Assembly (NCBI GenBank): GCA_947497175.1 | Contig: CANMFM010000004.1 | Coordinates: 744,001 to 808,000 of the forward strand | DNA: 64,000 bases | Direction of reading: 5' to 3' | Origin: an uncultured Aquimarina sp. | GTDB taxonomy: Bacteria; Bacteroidota; Bacteroidia; Flavobacteriales; Flavobacteriaceae | Shown: in pieces, positions 38,137-49,543 of the stretch | Position numbering within the stretch: position 1 is the stretch's first letter | Layout of the letters: every line of letters starts with the position of its first letter | Notes under the pieces: model-generated | Told to the model about the DNA's origin: nothing | The model's input: the letters and a program-made list of their open reading frames with translations, nothing else | Databases searched by the model: none | Position numbers and translations under genes: made by a program

Positions 38137-39478
38137 CTAAAATATACTTTAAAAGTGATAAAAGCACATAAACTGGTAATCCATATTTAAAAAATATTGA
38201 CCAATATTTCCATAAGCTAAAGTTTAAAAATCTATACACCAAAAATGATGAATACATGATATAAGATACTGCGCTTATGCTACTAAAAAGAATGATGGTA
38301 ATATACATATCATCAAAGTAAAAAATTCCTAATAATAATCCAGTCAATCTAAATAAGGACATAAGAAATATAAATATAAAACCAATATTTTGTTTTTCTT
38401 TTATGACTACTATGGTAGATATTGGAGATGTTAAGAAATTAAAAAATATCCATGGAGTCATAATCATAGCATATTCTCCTGCTACTAACCATTTCGAACC
38501 AAATACAAAAGCAAAAATATGATCTCCAAAAATAGAGAGTATCGCTAAAGGAATAATAGATAAATAAAACAGTTTTTTATGTGTACTAAATACTAAATCA
38601 GAAAAAGAATCTTTATCATCCTTAATAATTGAACCTTGCTCAAAAAAAACCTGTCCAATTGCCCCACCAATCAATGATATTGGCATTGTAAGAATTTTAT
38701 ATGCCTGAAAATAAAAACCTCCAAATGTTGAACCAAAGTAATTTGGAAGTAACATAATAGGTGCTTGTATAGTACCTATATTAAAAAGACTAGATGGGAC
38801 TTCATACAAGGGAAACTTGATATGCCTTTTGAATGTTTGTGTTAATTTTGAAAAACTAGATTTCTGAATAAATTTTTTATTGTTTTTAAATAAGGTTATT
38901 GCCTCTACAAGTAAAGAAATAAAATAGCCTATTATAAGTCCAAAATATTTTAAAAAATATAAAATTGATTGAAAAATAGATAAGGCAATAGATTTCGAAA
39001 CCTTCGAATAAGCAACCTTTTTATATTCCTTTCTTTTTATGTTTAGGTATAATAGTAATTTATTAATACCTAGAGTAAAAACGGATATAGCTAATAAATA
39101 TTTCCAATATTGGTGTCCTTCAATATTTAAAAACTCTATTTTATCAAAAAACAATATAAATAGGACAAGAAAAAATAGCGAATTTATTATAACACTATAT
39201 AGCGTCAATGTGGTAATGCTTTTTTGTTCTGACTCGTTATCCGTGTTCATGATCGCCAATTCAAACTTTCCTGTTACAATTTCAGACAGAATCGTTGCCA
39301 CACTCATATATACCCCTAGTATGGCAAAGTCTTCGGGGTCATATATACGGGTAAGCAATGGAGATATAAGTATAGGTATTAGTTGACCTACAGATGTACC
39401 TGATACTAGAGTAAGAACGTTTTTTATAAATTCATTATCTGTAAGTTTTTGTAAACTTTGTCTTAAAAAATTAATCAT
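38120..39478 (-). CDS. O-antigen flippase (Wzx-like)
   Basis: A 452-residue membrane protein with about 12 hydrophobic segments and the PST-family opening LVSGTSVGQLIPILISPLLTRIYDPEDFA-type layout (pieces: SGTSVGQLIPI, LLTRIYDPEDF). It would flip the undecaprenyl-linked repeat unit to the periplasm. Only distantly similar to the flippase at 7367-8821. Located between the acyltransferase and the sugar-oxidoreductase gene. Confidence 0.87.
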   Translation of the reverse strand: MINFLRQSLQKLTDNEFIKNVLTLVSGTSVGQLIPILISPLLTRIYDPEDFAILGVYMSVATILSEIVTGKFELAIMNTDNESEQKSITTLTLYSVIINSLFFLVLFILFFDKIEFLNIEGHQYWKYLLAISVFTLGINKLLLYLNIKRKEYKKVAYSKVSKSIALSIFQSILYFLKYFGLIIGYFISLLVEAITLFKNNKKFIQKSSFSKLTQTFKRHIKFPLYEVPSSLFNIGTIQAPIMLLPNYFGSTFGGFYFQAYKILTMPISLIGGAIGQVFFEQGSIIKDDKDSFSDLVFSTHKKLFYLSIIPLAILSIFGDHIFAFVFGSKWLVAGEYAMIMTPWIFFNFLTSPISTIVVIKEKQNIGFIFIFLMSLFRLTGLLLGIFYFDDMYITIILFSSISAVSYIMYSSFLVYRFLNFSLWKYWSIFFKYGLPVYVLLSLLKYILDEKIF

Positions 39479-39494
39479 AAACCATTTGTGACGT

Positions 39495-41530
<2,036 letters not shown>

Positions 41531-41535
41531 TCTTG

Positions 41536-42123
41536 CTATTTTAGTCTTTCTACTGTTTTTTCTTCTGGGTTTAGCCTATATTCTTCATTACTCTCCGGGC
41601 AAACTGCAATTTTATCACCATTAAAATGTAAACGGTGTCCATATTCACTTACCCAGCCTATTTGTTTGGCAGGGTTGCCCACTATTAAGGCGTATGGCTT
41701 AACTGGTTTTGTAACCACTGCTCCCGCTCCAATTAAAGCATATTCTCCAATATTATTTCCACAAACTATTGTTGCATTTGCTCCAATAGATGCTCCTTTT
41801 TTTACTAAAGTCTGTGCGTACTGACCTCTTCTGTTTACTGCACTTCTGGGGTTAATCACGTTAGTAAAAACCATTGATGGACCTAAAAAAACATCATCTT
41901 CACATTGTACTCCAGTGTATATAGAGACGTTATTTTGAACTTTAACATTTCTCCCCAGTTTTACTCCTGGCGATACTACTACATTTTGTCCTATATTGCA
42001 TGATTCTCCAATTTCACAATTGGCCATTATATGAGAAAAATGCCAGATTTTAGTTTCATTCCCTATGGAGCATCCTTCATCAACTACGGCTGTTTCGTGA
42101 GCATAATATTTATTCTTACTCAT
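41536..42123 (-). CDS. wbpD: UDP-amino-sugar N-acetyltransferase (WbpD-like)
   Basis: A 195-residue left-handed beta-helix acetyltransferase with hexads such as [12 protein letters not shown] and the WbpD/WlbB-type signature [16 protein letters not shown], which carries the catalytic asparagine segment. It should acetylate the 3-amino group to give UDP-GlcNAc(3NAc)A using acetyl-CoA. Three bases after the dehydrogenase gene. Confidence 0.9.
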   Translation of the reverse strand: MSKNKYYAHETAVVDEGCSIGNETKIWHFSHIMANCEIGESCNIGQNVVVSPGVKLGRNVKVQNNVSIYTGVQCEDDVFLGPSMVFTNVINPRSAVNRRGQYAQTLVKKGASIGANATIVCGNNIGEYALIGAGAVVTKPVKPYALIVGNPAKQIGWVSEYGHRLHFNGDKIAVCPESNEEYRLNPEEKTVERLK

Positions 42124-42126
42124 AGA

Positions 42127-43401
42127 TTAAAGTCTGTCTGTTACTATAGCTTTTGGCAAAAAACTTTTTACATCATAGATGACTGCATTAGAATTACCTA
42201 ATTTCTTAATGTCTAAATCTTTAAATTCATTATGACTTACAGTTAAAATAATTGTGTCATACCTCTCTAGAGGTTGTTTAATTAAATTAACACCATATTC
42301 GTGCTTAACCTCATCTTGATCTGCGTGTGGATCAAAGACGTCTACGCTCATACCAAACTCCTTAAGCTCATCGATAACATCAATAACTTTCGAATTTCTA
42401 ATATCAGGACAGTTTTCTTTAAAAGTAATTCCTAAAATTAAAGCTTTGGCATTCTTTACTCTGTGTCCTTCTCTAACCATAAGCTTAACCACTTTATTGG
42501 CAATATGCACTCCCATATCGTCGTTAATTTTTCTTCCTGATAAGATCACTTGTGGGTGGTATCCAAGGCTTTCAGCTTTGTGTGTTAAATAGAATGGATC
42601 AACACCTATACAATGACCTCCAACCAGACCCGGTCTAAAATGTAAAAAATTCCATTTAGTACCAGCCGCCTCAAGAACTTCTAAAGTATCAATATTCATT
42701 CTATCAAAAATTAAAGCCAATTCATTTACAAATGAAATATTCAAATCTCTTTGGGTATTTTCTATAATCTTGGCTGCTTCTGCAACTTTAATTGAAGAGG
42801 CTTTATGTGTTCCCGCAGATACAATAGCAGAATATAAATCGTCTACAATTTGCGCTATTTCATTAGTGCTACCTGAGGTGACTTTTATAATATTGTGTAC
42901 TCTTCTTACTTTATCTCCAGGGTTTATTCTTTCTGGTGAATATCCACAGAAAAAATCTGTATTAAATTTTAATCCACTTGTGTCTTCAAGTACTGGAACA
43001 CAAACCTCTTCTGTACATCCTGGAAACACTGTAGACTCATATATTACTAAATCGCCCTTAGATAAGTATTTCCCTACCAACTTACTTGCGCTTTTAAGAG
43101 GGCTTAGATCGGGCTGTTTAAATACATCTATGGGGGTTGGTACAGTTATAATATATATATCGGCAGCGCTTAGATCATTCTCATCACAAGTGTAGAGGAT
43201 CGATTGTGCTTTTTCTAAATCTTCCTTTGAAACCTCATTTGTGAAATCCAGTCCTTTTTTTAAATCATCAATTCTAGATTTGTTTATATCATATCCAATT
43301 ACATCAAAATCATGTTTATTAAATTCGATGGCCAATGGAAGCCCAACATATCCTAAGCCTATGATGGCAATTTTATTTTCTTTTATGTTTTTAGAAATCA
43401 T
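42127..43401 (-). CDS. tviB: UDP-HexNAc 6-dehydrogenase, TviB type
   Basis: A 424-residue NAD-dependent enzyme. The order [66 protein letters not shown] and [20 protein letters not shown] (catalytic Cys) follows TviB, which oxidises UDP-GlcNAc to UDP-GlcNAcA. It is not of the P. aeruginosa O5 WbpA subtype although it sits with wbpD/E/B. It overlaps rfbD by 4 bases. Whether it uses UDP-GlcNAc or UDP-GalNAc cannot be told. Confidence 0.9.
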   Translation of the reverse strand: MISKNIKENKIAIIGLGYVGLPLAIEFNKHDFDVIGYDINKSRIDDLKKGLDFTNEVSKEDLEKAQSILYTCDENDLSAADIYIITVPTPIDVFKQPDLSPLKSASKLVGKYLSKGDLVIYESTVFPGCTEEVCVPVLEDTSGLKFNTDFFCGYSPERINPGDKVRRVHNIIKVTSGSTNEIAQIVDDLYSAIVSAGTHKASSIKVAEAAKIIENTQRDLNISFVNELALIFDRMNIDTLEVLEAAGTKWNFLHFRPGLVGGHCIGVDPFYLTHKAESLGYHPQVILSGRKINDDMGVHIANKVVKLMVREGHRVKNAKALILGITFKENCPDIRNSKVIDVIDELKEFGMSVDVFDPHADQDEVKHEYGVNLIKQPLERYDTIILTVSHNEFKDLDIKKLGNSNAVIYDVKSFLPKAIVTDRL

Positions 43402-44246
43402 GTATTTAAAAGTTTATTGAGACTGTCAATCCATTCAACTTCAGATGCGAAAACTAATTGTTTCGCCTTTGTTTTATCTAACACACTATATTTGGGTCTA
43501 CTTGCAAAAGTAGGGTAATTATCCGTCTTTTTCAGAACTATTGAATCCAGTTTACCTGAATTCCTCAAAATTTCTTTAGCAAAGTCATACCAGGTAGCTT
43601 CGCCCATATTACTATAATGATAAATGCCATATTTTTTAGTATTCGCTAATATTATATCTATAATAAATTGCGCTAAATCATTTGCATTAGTTGGTGTTCC
43701 GATTTCTGAAGTGGTTATTGTAAGTTCCTTTTCTGTTTTCGATTTTTTAAGAATTGTCTTGAAAAAATTATTACCAAACTCAGAATAAAGCCAGGAAGTT
43801 CTGATTATAAAATACTTTTCAAGTATTTGTTGTATTATACGTTCTCCTTCGAGCTTTGACTTACCGTATTCGTTTATTGGATTAGGAACGTCCTCTTCGG
43901 TATATGGTGCTTTTTTTTTGCCATCAAAGACATAGTCTGTTGACACGTGAATTAATGTTATATTCTGCTTTTTACAGACCTCTGCAAGGTTTTTAGTGCC
44001 ATAGGCATTAATAAGAAATGATTTTTCTGGCTCTTTCTCGGCCTGCTCTACATTAGTATAGGCTGCACAATTGATAATAAAATCGAATGATTTTTCTGAA
44101 AAAAAACTTTTTACTCTCTCATCATTTGTAATGTCTAAAGCTTTTGAGTCTGCAAAATACAGGTGTAACTCTTGGTGGTTTCTTTCAATTTTTTTGATAC
44201 ACTGACCCAATTGTCCACTTGCTCCAGTTACTAACACAGAAATCAT
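43398..44246 (-). CDS. rfbD: dTDP-4-dehydrorhamnose reductase
   Basis: A 282-residue short-chain dehydrogenase making dTDP-L-rhamnose. NADPH loop [31 protein letters not shown] (catalytic Tyr/Lys) and [10 protein letters not shown] are diagnostic. It overlaps rfbC by 4 bases and the TviB-like gene by 4 bases. Confidence 0.95.
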   Translation of the reverse strand: MISVLVTGASGQLGQCIKKIERNHQELHLYFADSKALDITNDERVKSFFSEKSFDFIINCAAYTNVEQAEKEPEKSFLINAYGTKNLAEVCKKQNITLIHVSTDYVFDGKKKAPYTEEDVPNPINEYGKSKLEGERIIQQILEKYFIIRTSWLYSEFGNNFFKTILKKSKTEKELTITTSEIGTPTNANDLAQFIIDIILANTKKYGIYHYSNMGEATWYDFAKEILRNSGKLDSIVLKKTDNYPTFASRPKYSVLDKTKAKQLVFASEVEWIDSLNKLLNT

Positions 44247-44788
44247 AATCTTGCCTTTTTGAGCGTTGGTAATATGGCATCTTTTTCTGACACCAAGAGT
44301 TCTTTATCATCCAATTTCCAATCGATTTTTAATTCTGGATCATTGTATATAATTCCGCCTTCGGCTTCTTTATTATAAAAATTATCGCACTTGTAGAAAA
44401 AACTGGCTGTGTCACTTAAGACCACAAAACCATGGGCAAAACCTCTGGGGATAAATAGTTGTTTTTTATTGTCTTCTGATAATTCTACAGCTACATGTTC
44501 TTTATATGTAATAGAATCTTTACGTAGATCTACTGCAACATCCAGGACTCTGCCCTGAAGTACTCTTACCAGTTTTGCCTGCGCATGGTCACCAACTTGA
44601 TAATGCAAAGCTCTTAGTACTCCTTTTGTTGAAAAAGACTGATTGTCCTGAACAAAATTAACTTCTTGTTCAATCAGCTCATTAAATTTGTTTTGATTGT
44701 AACTTTCAAAAAAATATCCTCGTTTATCTTCAAAAACGGAAGGCTCCAAGACGAAGCATCCCTTAAGTTTTGTTTCTTTTGCTATCAT
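44243..44788 (-). CDS. rfbC: dTDP-4-dehydrorhamnose 3,5-epimerase
   Basis: A 181-residue cupin enzyme. The catalytic histidine is in LRALHYQVGDHAQAKLVRV and the FIPRGFAHGFVVLSD segment completes the active site. Length is standard. It lies 2 bases after rfbA in the order rfbB-A-C-D. Confidence 0.96.
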   Translation of the reverse strand: MIAKETKLKGCFVLEPSVFEDKRGYFFESYNQNKFNELIEQEVNFVQDNQSFSTKGVLRALHYQVGDHAQAKLVRVLQGRVLDVAVDLRKDSITYKEHVAVELSEDNKKQLFIPRGFAHGFVVLSDTASFFYKCDNFYNKEAEGGIIYNDPELKIDWKLDDKELLVSEKDAILPTLKKARL

Positions 44789-44790
44789 GT

Positions 44791-45654
44791 TTAGTACTCT
44801 AAAATGCTCATTAAATGTTTGCCATATCCACTTTTAACCAATGGCTTTGCCAATTCTTTTAATTCGTCCTTGGTTATGTACCCCATTCTATATGCGACTT
44901 CCTCGATTGCTCCAATTTTTAGTCCTTGCCGCTCCTCTATTACTTGTACAAACTGAGAAGCTTGCATTAAAGAGTTAAACGTACCCGTATCTAGCCATGC
45001 TGTACCTTTATCCAGAATACTAACACTCAGCTTCTCGTTTTCCAAGTATACTTTGTTTACATCTGTTATTTCTAACTCTCCTCTATGGCTAGGTTTAATA
45101 TTTTTAGCAATTTGTACCACATCATTATTGTAAAAATATATTCCTGGTACTGCATAATTTGATTTTGGACGCTTTGGTTTTTCTTCGATTGATATGGCTT
45201 TACCATCACTGTCAAACTCAACGACACCGTAGCGTTCTGGGTCATGCACATGATAGGCGTATATTATACCTCCATCAGGGTCATTATTCGACTGTAACAG
45301 TTTTGCTAATCCGGTTCCATAAAAAATATTATCTCCTAAAATCAAAGCTACTTTATCATCTCCTATAAAATCTGCTCCTATTATAAAAGCTTCTGCAAGG
45401 CCATTTGGATTTTCTTGAACAGCATATTCAAATCGACACCCATACTTGCTACCATCACCTAATAATTTTTCAAATAGTGGTAAATCATGTGGTGTAGAAA
45501 TGATAAGAATTTCTTTTATTCCAGACCACATCAGACTTGAGAGTGGATAATAAATCATGGGTTTATCATACACCGGCATTAATTGTTTACTAACAGCGAG
45601 TGTTAAAGGGTGTAATCGTGTTCCAGATCCCCCGGCTAAAATTATTCCTTTCAT
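44791..45654 (-). CDS. rfbA: Glucose-1-phosphate thymidylyltransferase
   Basis: A 287-residue enzyme joining dTTP and glucose-1-phosphate. [20 protein letters not shown] and [15 protein letters not shown] are the substrate-binding signatures of RmlA. I start at ATG 45654, which overlaps the rfbB stop by 4 bases; an in-frame start at 45684 would add ten residues before the conserved MKGIILAGG and lies inside rfbB. Confidence 0.97.
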   Translation of the reverse strand: MKGIILAGGSGTRLHPLTLAVSKQLMPVYDKPMIYYPLSSLMWSGIKEILIISTPHDLPLFEKLLGDGSKYGCRFEYAVQENPNGLAEAFIIGADFIGDDKVALILGDNIFYGTGLAKLLQSNNDPDGGIIYAYHVHDPERYGVVEFDSDGKAISIEEKPKRPKSNYAVPGIYFYNNDVVQIAKNIKPSHRGELEITDVNKVYLENEKLSVSILDKGTAWLDTGTFNSLMQASQFVQVIEERQGLKIGAIEEVAYRMGYITKDELKELAKPLVKSGYGKHLMSILEY

Positions 45655-46673
45655 GATATAATTTGATATTTTTTTAGATACCAAGCCACTGTTTTTTCTA
45701 TTCCGGTCTCAAAATTTTCGTCTGCCTTCCACCCTAATTCATTTTCTATTTTTGAAGCATCTATAGCATATCGCAAATCGTGTCCTGGCCTGTCTTTAAC
45801 ATAGGTTATAAGCTCTTTATATGAATTCCCGTTTTTGCGAGGAGTATTCTTGTCTAGGAGTTCACAAATTTTTGAAGCAATATAATTGTTGTTGCGTTCG
45901 TTTCTGCCCCCTATGTTATATGTCTCACCCGAGACACCTTTTCTATAAACTAATTCAATTCCTTTACAATGATCTAAAACATATAGCCAATCTCTTATAT
46001 TCTTTCCGTCTCCGTAAATCGGTATATTTTCTTCTGCTACAGCTTTTCTTATAATTGTTGGAATCAATTTTTCATCATGCTGCTTGGGGCCATAATTGTT
46101 AGAGCAATTGGTCGTTACCACATTCATACCGTAGGTGTGAAAATAACTTCTCACAATAAAATCTGAAGAGGCCTTGGATGCACTGTAAGGACTATTAGGG
46201 GCATATGGAGTAGTTTCTAGAAACAACCCTGTCTGACCCAAGGTTCCATAGACCTCATCGGTTGAAATATGATGAAAACGACACTTCTCGTATTGTTCTT
46301 TGTGCACATGTGGAGATTCCATCCAATGATTTCTTGCAACATCTAACAATGTGAAAGTTCCAAAAACATTAGTTCTAATAAATTCATCTGGACTTGAAAT
46401 AGAATTATCAACGTGAGACTCTGCGGCAAAGTGAATTACTCCTTCAAATTTATATTCTTTGAAAAGTTTTTCTACACATTCTCTATCACAAATATCCCCT
46501 TCAATAAAGGTGTAGTTTTGATGATTTTTAACTTCTTCCAAATTCTTTAAATCTCCCGCATATGTTAACTTATCAATATTAACTATATGATTTTCTGGGT
46601 TTTGATTTAACATATAAGGAATAAAGTTAGCTCCTATAAATCCTGCACCACCCGTAACTAAGATGTTTTTCAT
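45651..46673 (-). CDS. rfbB: dTDP-glucose 4,6-dehydratase
   Basis: A 340-residue SDR enzyme, first step after RfbA toward dTDP-L-rhamnose. [30 protein letters not shown] and YSASKASSD (Tyr/Lys) are all present. It is the first gene of the long glycan operon; a candidate promoter with flanking direct repeats lies 75-145 bases upstream. Confidence 0.97.
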   Translation of the reverse strand: MKNILVTGGAGFIGANFIPYMLNQNPENHIVNIDKLTYAGDLKNLEEVKNHQNYTFIEGDICDRECVEKLFKEYKFEGVIHFAAESHVDNSISSPDEFIRTNVFGTFTLLDVARNHWMESPHVHKEQYEKCRFHHISTDEVYGTLGQTGLFLETTPYAPNSPYSASKASSDFIVRSYFHTYGMNVVTTNCSNNYGPKQHDEKLIPTIIRKAVAEENIPIYGDGKNIRDWLYVLDHCKGIELVYRKGVSGETYNIGGRNERNNNYIASKICELLDKNTPRKNGNSYKELITYVKDRPGHDLRYAIDASKIENELGWKADENFETGIEKTVAWYLKKYQIIS

Positions 46674-46736
46674 ATTATCTTCTGACTCTTTTTACTAATA
46701 TACAAGGAAAAATACTAAGGTTTATTGCTTTGTACC

Positions 46737-46815
46737 TGTGTTTTCTGCAAAAATAGGCTAATTATCTGTGTTTTGTTTAATTTAAAGGATTAGATACTAA
46801 TCTATCTTGTGTTTT
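46737..46815. repeat. Three spaced TGTGTTTT direct repeats at the rfbB promoter
   Basis: TGTGTTTT occurs at 46737-46744, 46767-46774 and 46808-46815, two copies extended to CTGTGTTTT and two to TGTGTTTTGTT. The copies are 30 and 41 bases apart, close to three and four helical turns, and they surround the promoter-like box at 46748-46755. Confidence 0.5.
46748..46755 (-). promoter_or_regulatory. Candidate -7 box for the glycan operon
   Basis: Minus-strand TATTTTTG followed by C, a full match to TAnnTTTG, 75 bases before the rfbB ATG. No clear -33 TTG is present, which would fit a promoter that needs an activator. Confidence 0.45.
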
Positions 46816-46994
46816 GTTCGAAAAATAAACGATGCTATAATCATACTTCGATTTGGTGCTTCATTTAATTTTTTAGTATTGGGCAGTTTTTAGTATGATT
46901 CTGTTAATGCATAAAATCATAAAAAAACTCCGTAGTACATTATGATGCACTTTAATTTTATTCATCTCCATGCATTCAGCCAACATAAAAGTTG

Positions 46995-48059
46995 CTATGT
47001 ATTACTTAGTGTAGTTTTTGCACTTCTTTTTCGATCATAATTCATTAAATATGAATTTAACAAATGAAGAAGTAATCCTAAAAATAATATCATAGAAAAT
47101 AGTATTGGCAGTACCACCATTTTTTTATTGAAAAAATCATCAATTAAAACTCCCTTGTTGGGAAATTCAGAAATAATATTTATGGTGTTTTCAGTATTAG
47201 CTTTTTCATTATTCAACTCAATTTTTTCATCTTTTAATGTCCTTGCTTGTTTTAATAATTCAATTTCTGACATTTGATCTTGTTGGTTTTCGGCTAAATT
47301 AATGCTTGTATTTCCTTGTGGTTTTTGCGCCTCAAGAATTTTTACTCTTTTATAAAACTCCTGTAGCTCATTAATTTCAGATTGTTGCATAGAAATAACA
47401 GAATCTTTAAGGGCGATATTACGATCATTTATTTTTTTCTGAAGTGTAAAGTATTCGTTGTTTTCTATGGAGGTAACAATTGCTTTTTGGCATTTTTTTG
47501 CAATTTCTGCCGATGTCGCTTCTATTTTTATTCTATGAAATTTTGCATTGATATTATTAAAATTTTGTAAAAAATCGTTGTAATCTACTTGTTTTTGAGA
47601 TATTGAATCCAAATCACTAATAAAGGTGCTAAACTGTTTTATTTTTTGTGCTTGATCCGAAAAGGATTCTATACTCATTTTCTTAATATTGAAAGCTTCC
47701 TTTGGGTTAATATGTAGAGCTTCTGCTAGCGTTGCATAATCTTTTTGCTCGGCTAATTGATTATAGAATTCGATGTTATTATATAATTGTTGAGCACTAT
47801 TAAAGTTAGGTTCAATAATCATTGAGGATCTAAATACCGGTTGTGAATTATAATCCCAATAGCCTCCTACAATAACACCTAAAATTATGGCAATCGCAAA
47901 TTTTAAAAAGTGTCTTCTTAAAAAATTAAGAAATAGAATAAATAAGTGGAAACTGTTTTTAAAAATAGCGCCTATAAACTTAAAAAATCTACTAAACGTA
48001 TCTCCAATTAATTTAAACAACTGTCCCAAATCAATTTCTTCAGAGTGATTTTCTTTCAT
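46995..48059 (-). CDS. Wzz-like chain-length determinant, copy 1
   Basis: A 354-residue inner-membrane protein: acidic N-terminus EEIDLGQLFKLIGDTF, a membrane segment at about 50-68, a periplasmic helical region with coiled coil at about 220-310, and a second membrane segment at about 316-337. This two-helix layout is that of Wzz/PCP proteins, which set O-chain length; no C-terminal tyrosine-kinase domain is present. It shares its N-terminal motif with the protein at 48529-49536. It appears to have its own promoter (48281-48288). Confidence 0.75.
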   Translation of the reverse strand: MKENHSEEIDLGQLFKLIGDTFSRFFKFIGAIFKNSFHLFILFLNFLRRHFLKFAIAIILGVIVGGYWDYNSQPVFRSSMIIEPNFNSAQQLYNNIEFYNQLAEQKDYATLAEALHINPKEAFNIKKMSIESFSDQAQKIKQFSTFISDLDSISQKQVDYNDFLQNFNNINAKFHRIKIEATSAEIAKKCQKAIVTSIENNEYFTLQKKINDRNIALKDSVISMQQSEINELQEFYKRVKILEAQKPQGNTSINLAENQQDQMSEIELLKQARTLKDEKIELNNEKANTENTINIISEFPNKGVLIDDFFNKKMVVLPILFSMILFLGLLLHLLNSYLMNYDRKRSAKTTLSNT

Positions 48060-48280
48060 TTTTGTAAGTTGATTGTTTTGTTAGCAGAAATTTGTATGAA
48101 CTGCTAAAAATTGATTTTCTATAAATCTGTTATACTATAATGCAAAGACCCAGAACAGATATGATGTTTAAATCATGCCTTATCGTTATTCGAGAATCTA
48201 TGAAATATATTTATGACAAAAGGGTAGGATAAATTGTCATCTGAGAAATTATGTATTTTTATTTCTCTTACAAACGTGTG

Positions 48281-48288
48281 CAAAGTAA
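48281..48288 (-). promoter_or_regulatory. Candidate -7 box for Wzz-like copy 1
   Basis: Minus-strand TTACTTTG followed by C, seven of eight positions of TAnnTTTG. It lies directly downstream of the terminator at 48302-48340 and would give a leader of about 220 bases. Confidence 0.35.
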
Positions 48289-48301
48289 ATAAAAAACTCA
48301 T

Positions 48302-48340
48302 AAAAAAATAGAGTTAAAAATTTTTTAACTCTATTTTTTT
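48302..48340. terminator. Symmetric terminator between the two Wzz-like genes
   Basis: A 19-base perfect inverted repeat (48302-48320 with 48322-48340) with core atagagtt/aactctat, flanked by A7 and T7. It ends transcripts coming from the Wzz-like copy 2 gene, 188 bases after its stop. Confidence 0.75.
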
Positions 48341-48446
48341 AAATATTAAAACCCTATTAAGGGTTTACGCCTTTATCGTTTGAAATAAATTTAATTTGAA
48401 GAAGTAATGTATAACAAATCATAATTAACTATTTACAAGCATAATG

Positions 48447-48473
48447 AGATTCTGAAACACATTCAGAATGACA
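48447..48473. repeat. Dispersed palindromic intergenic repeat
   Basis: The arms attctga (48449-48455) and tcagaat (48463-48469) with a 7-base spacer lie in a context (gag before, gaca after) that I recognise as a repeat found in spacers of many Bacteroidota chromosomes. It is about 55 bases after the copy 2 stop. Confidence 0.6.
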
Positions 48474-48528
48474 CTAAACAATATCATGATTTCGCAAAAC
48501 CCACAATCTTTAAATTTAATTAGCTGTA

Positions 48529-49536
48529 TTAATTATTTTCATTTACGAATTCGTTCATTTTTCTAAATAATCGCCTGATAAAGTAAAATAATGAAACTAC
48601 ACCTATAAGAAGTAAAGGAACACTGAATAAGCTACGGTTAACTATCTTGTTCTTTGTTGTAATGATATTTCCATAATTTACAAAAGAAAAAAGCTCTTTA
48701 TCAAAAGTTATAATTCTTTCTTGCTCATAAATCAATTCTAATAACAGTTCTTTTTTTTGTAATAAAGAAGCAACTGAAACCGTAGGTAATTCTTCCTTAT
48801 CAGAATTTGAAATAACCATTGTCCCTTTTTCGATCTTAAGAGGATTATTACTTAGATTGATCAAATATTCATCTATAAATCTAAGAGTATTTTTATTTTG
48901 TTCTAGGCTTGATTTTTTTTGTTTCAGCGTGGTGACTATAAGTTCTTTGTAATAGGTGTTTAATTTAATGTAGTCAAGAATTGATTTTGTTATTTGCTCA
49001 TTTTCTTGACTGTTACTCTTGTAAATAAAAACTAATTTATGATGCTTATAAAAATCTCTGAACTTTTCTTCTTCTATTTGATTTTCATCATAAGCCTCCA
49101 TTATATCCTTAAAAAACTCTCTGTTTTCATACCTCTCTTGCAAGTTATCTAAAACGTCTGTACCTTTTACCAAAGGTTCAATAGTTATTTCTTTTATGTT
49201 TTTTACACTTTCTTCAGTGATTCCAATCTTATTGAGTAAAGCATTATCCTTAAGATTATCTTCTAAGCCTTGTATAAAATCATATATATACTTTGTGCTA
49301 TTGTATTTGGGCTCAATGATAATTTCTTGGTTGTGGCTTACGGAGGTATCTCTGTATGTATCTAGAAGATATCCCAAGGCTAATCCAACAATACATAAAA
49401 CAATGAATAAGACTGCATTTTTCTTATAAAATAATATAGCAGAAATAATCAGTTTAAGGAAGTTTCTAAAAGACTCCTTAATCATCTTAAAAATCTGATT
49501 TAAATCTATTTCATCGTTATGATTTTCAGTACTCAT
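48529..49536 (-). CDS. Wzz-like chain-length determinant, copy 2
   Basis: A 335-residue protein with the same layout as copy 1: NDEIDLNQIFKMIKESF at the start, a membrane segment at about 38-55, a periplasmic helical region, and a second membrane segment at about 297-316. Beyond the N-terminal motif and topology it is quite diverged from copy 1. It starts 7 bases after the DUF6909 gene, so it belongs to the M23-GH3-DUF6909 transcription unit and is separated from copy 1 by a terminator. Confidence 0.72.
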   Translation of the reverse strand: MSTENHNDEIDLNQIFKMIKESFRNFLKLIISAILFYKKNAVLFIVLCIVGLALGYLLDTYRDTSVSHNQEIIIEPKYNSTKYIYDFIQGLEDNLKDNALLNKIGITEESVKNIKEITIEPLVKGTDVLDNLQERYENREFFKDIMEAYDENQIEEEKFRDFYKHHKLVFIYKSNSQENEQITKSILDYIKLNTYYKELIVTTLKQKKSSLEQNKNTLRFIDEYLINLSNNPLKIEKGTMVISNSDKEELPTVSVASLLQKKELLLELIYEQERIITFDKELFSFVNYGNIITTKNKIVNRSLFSVPLLLIGVVSLFYFIRRLFRKMNEFVNENN

Positions 49537-49543
49537 AATGTGC

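Larger units (their letters stand above)
46674..46994. other. Intergenic region upstream of rfbB
   Basis: This 321-base gap separates the Wzz-like gene from the glycan operon. It holds a candidate minus-strand promoter (46748-46755) and three copies of TGTGTTTT. Nothing else stands out: one 37-codon frame on the minus strand (46873-46986) has no family features and I do not call it. Confidence 0.5.
48060..48528. other. Intergenic region between the two Wzz-like genes
   Basis: This 469-base gap contains, in minus-strand order, a palindromic repeat (48447-48473), a small stem (48349-48366, arms aaaccct/agggttt), a strong AT-rich terminator (48302-48340), a promoter-like box (48281-48288) and a roughly 220-base leader before the first Wzz gene. 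The leader has short inverted repeats (tctgtt 48126-48131 with aacaga 48154-48159). No coding frame is supported. Confidence 0.6.

Noticed and set aside
46873..46986. 37-codon minus-strand frame in the rfbB upstream gap
   Set aside because: No family feature, no signal or membrane pattern, and it lies in the regulatory gap.
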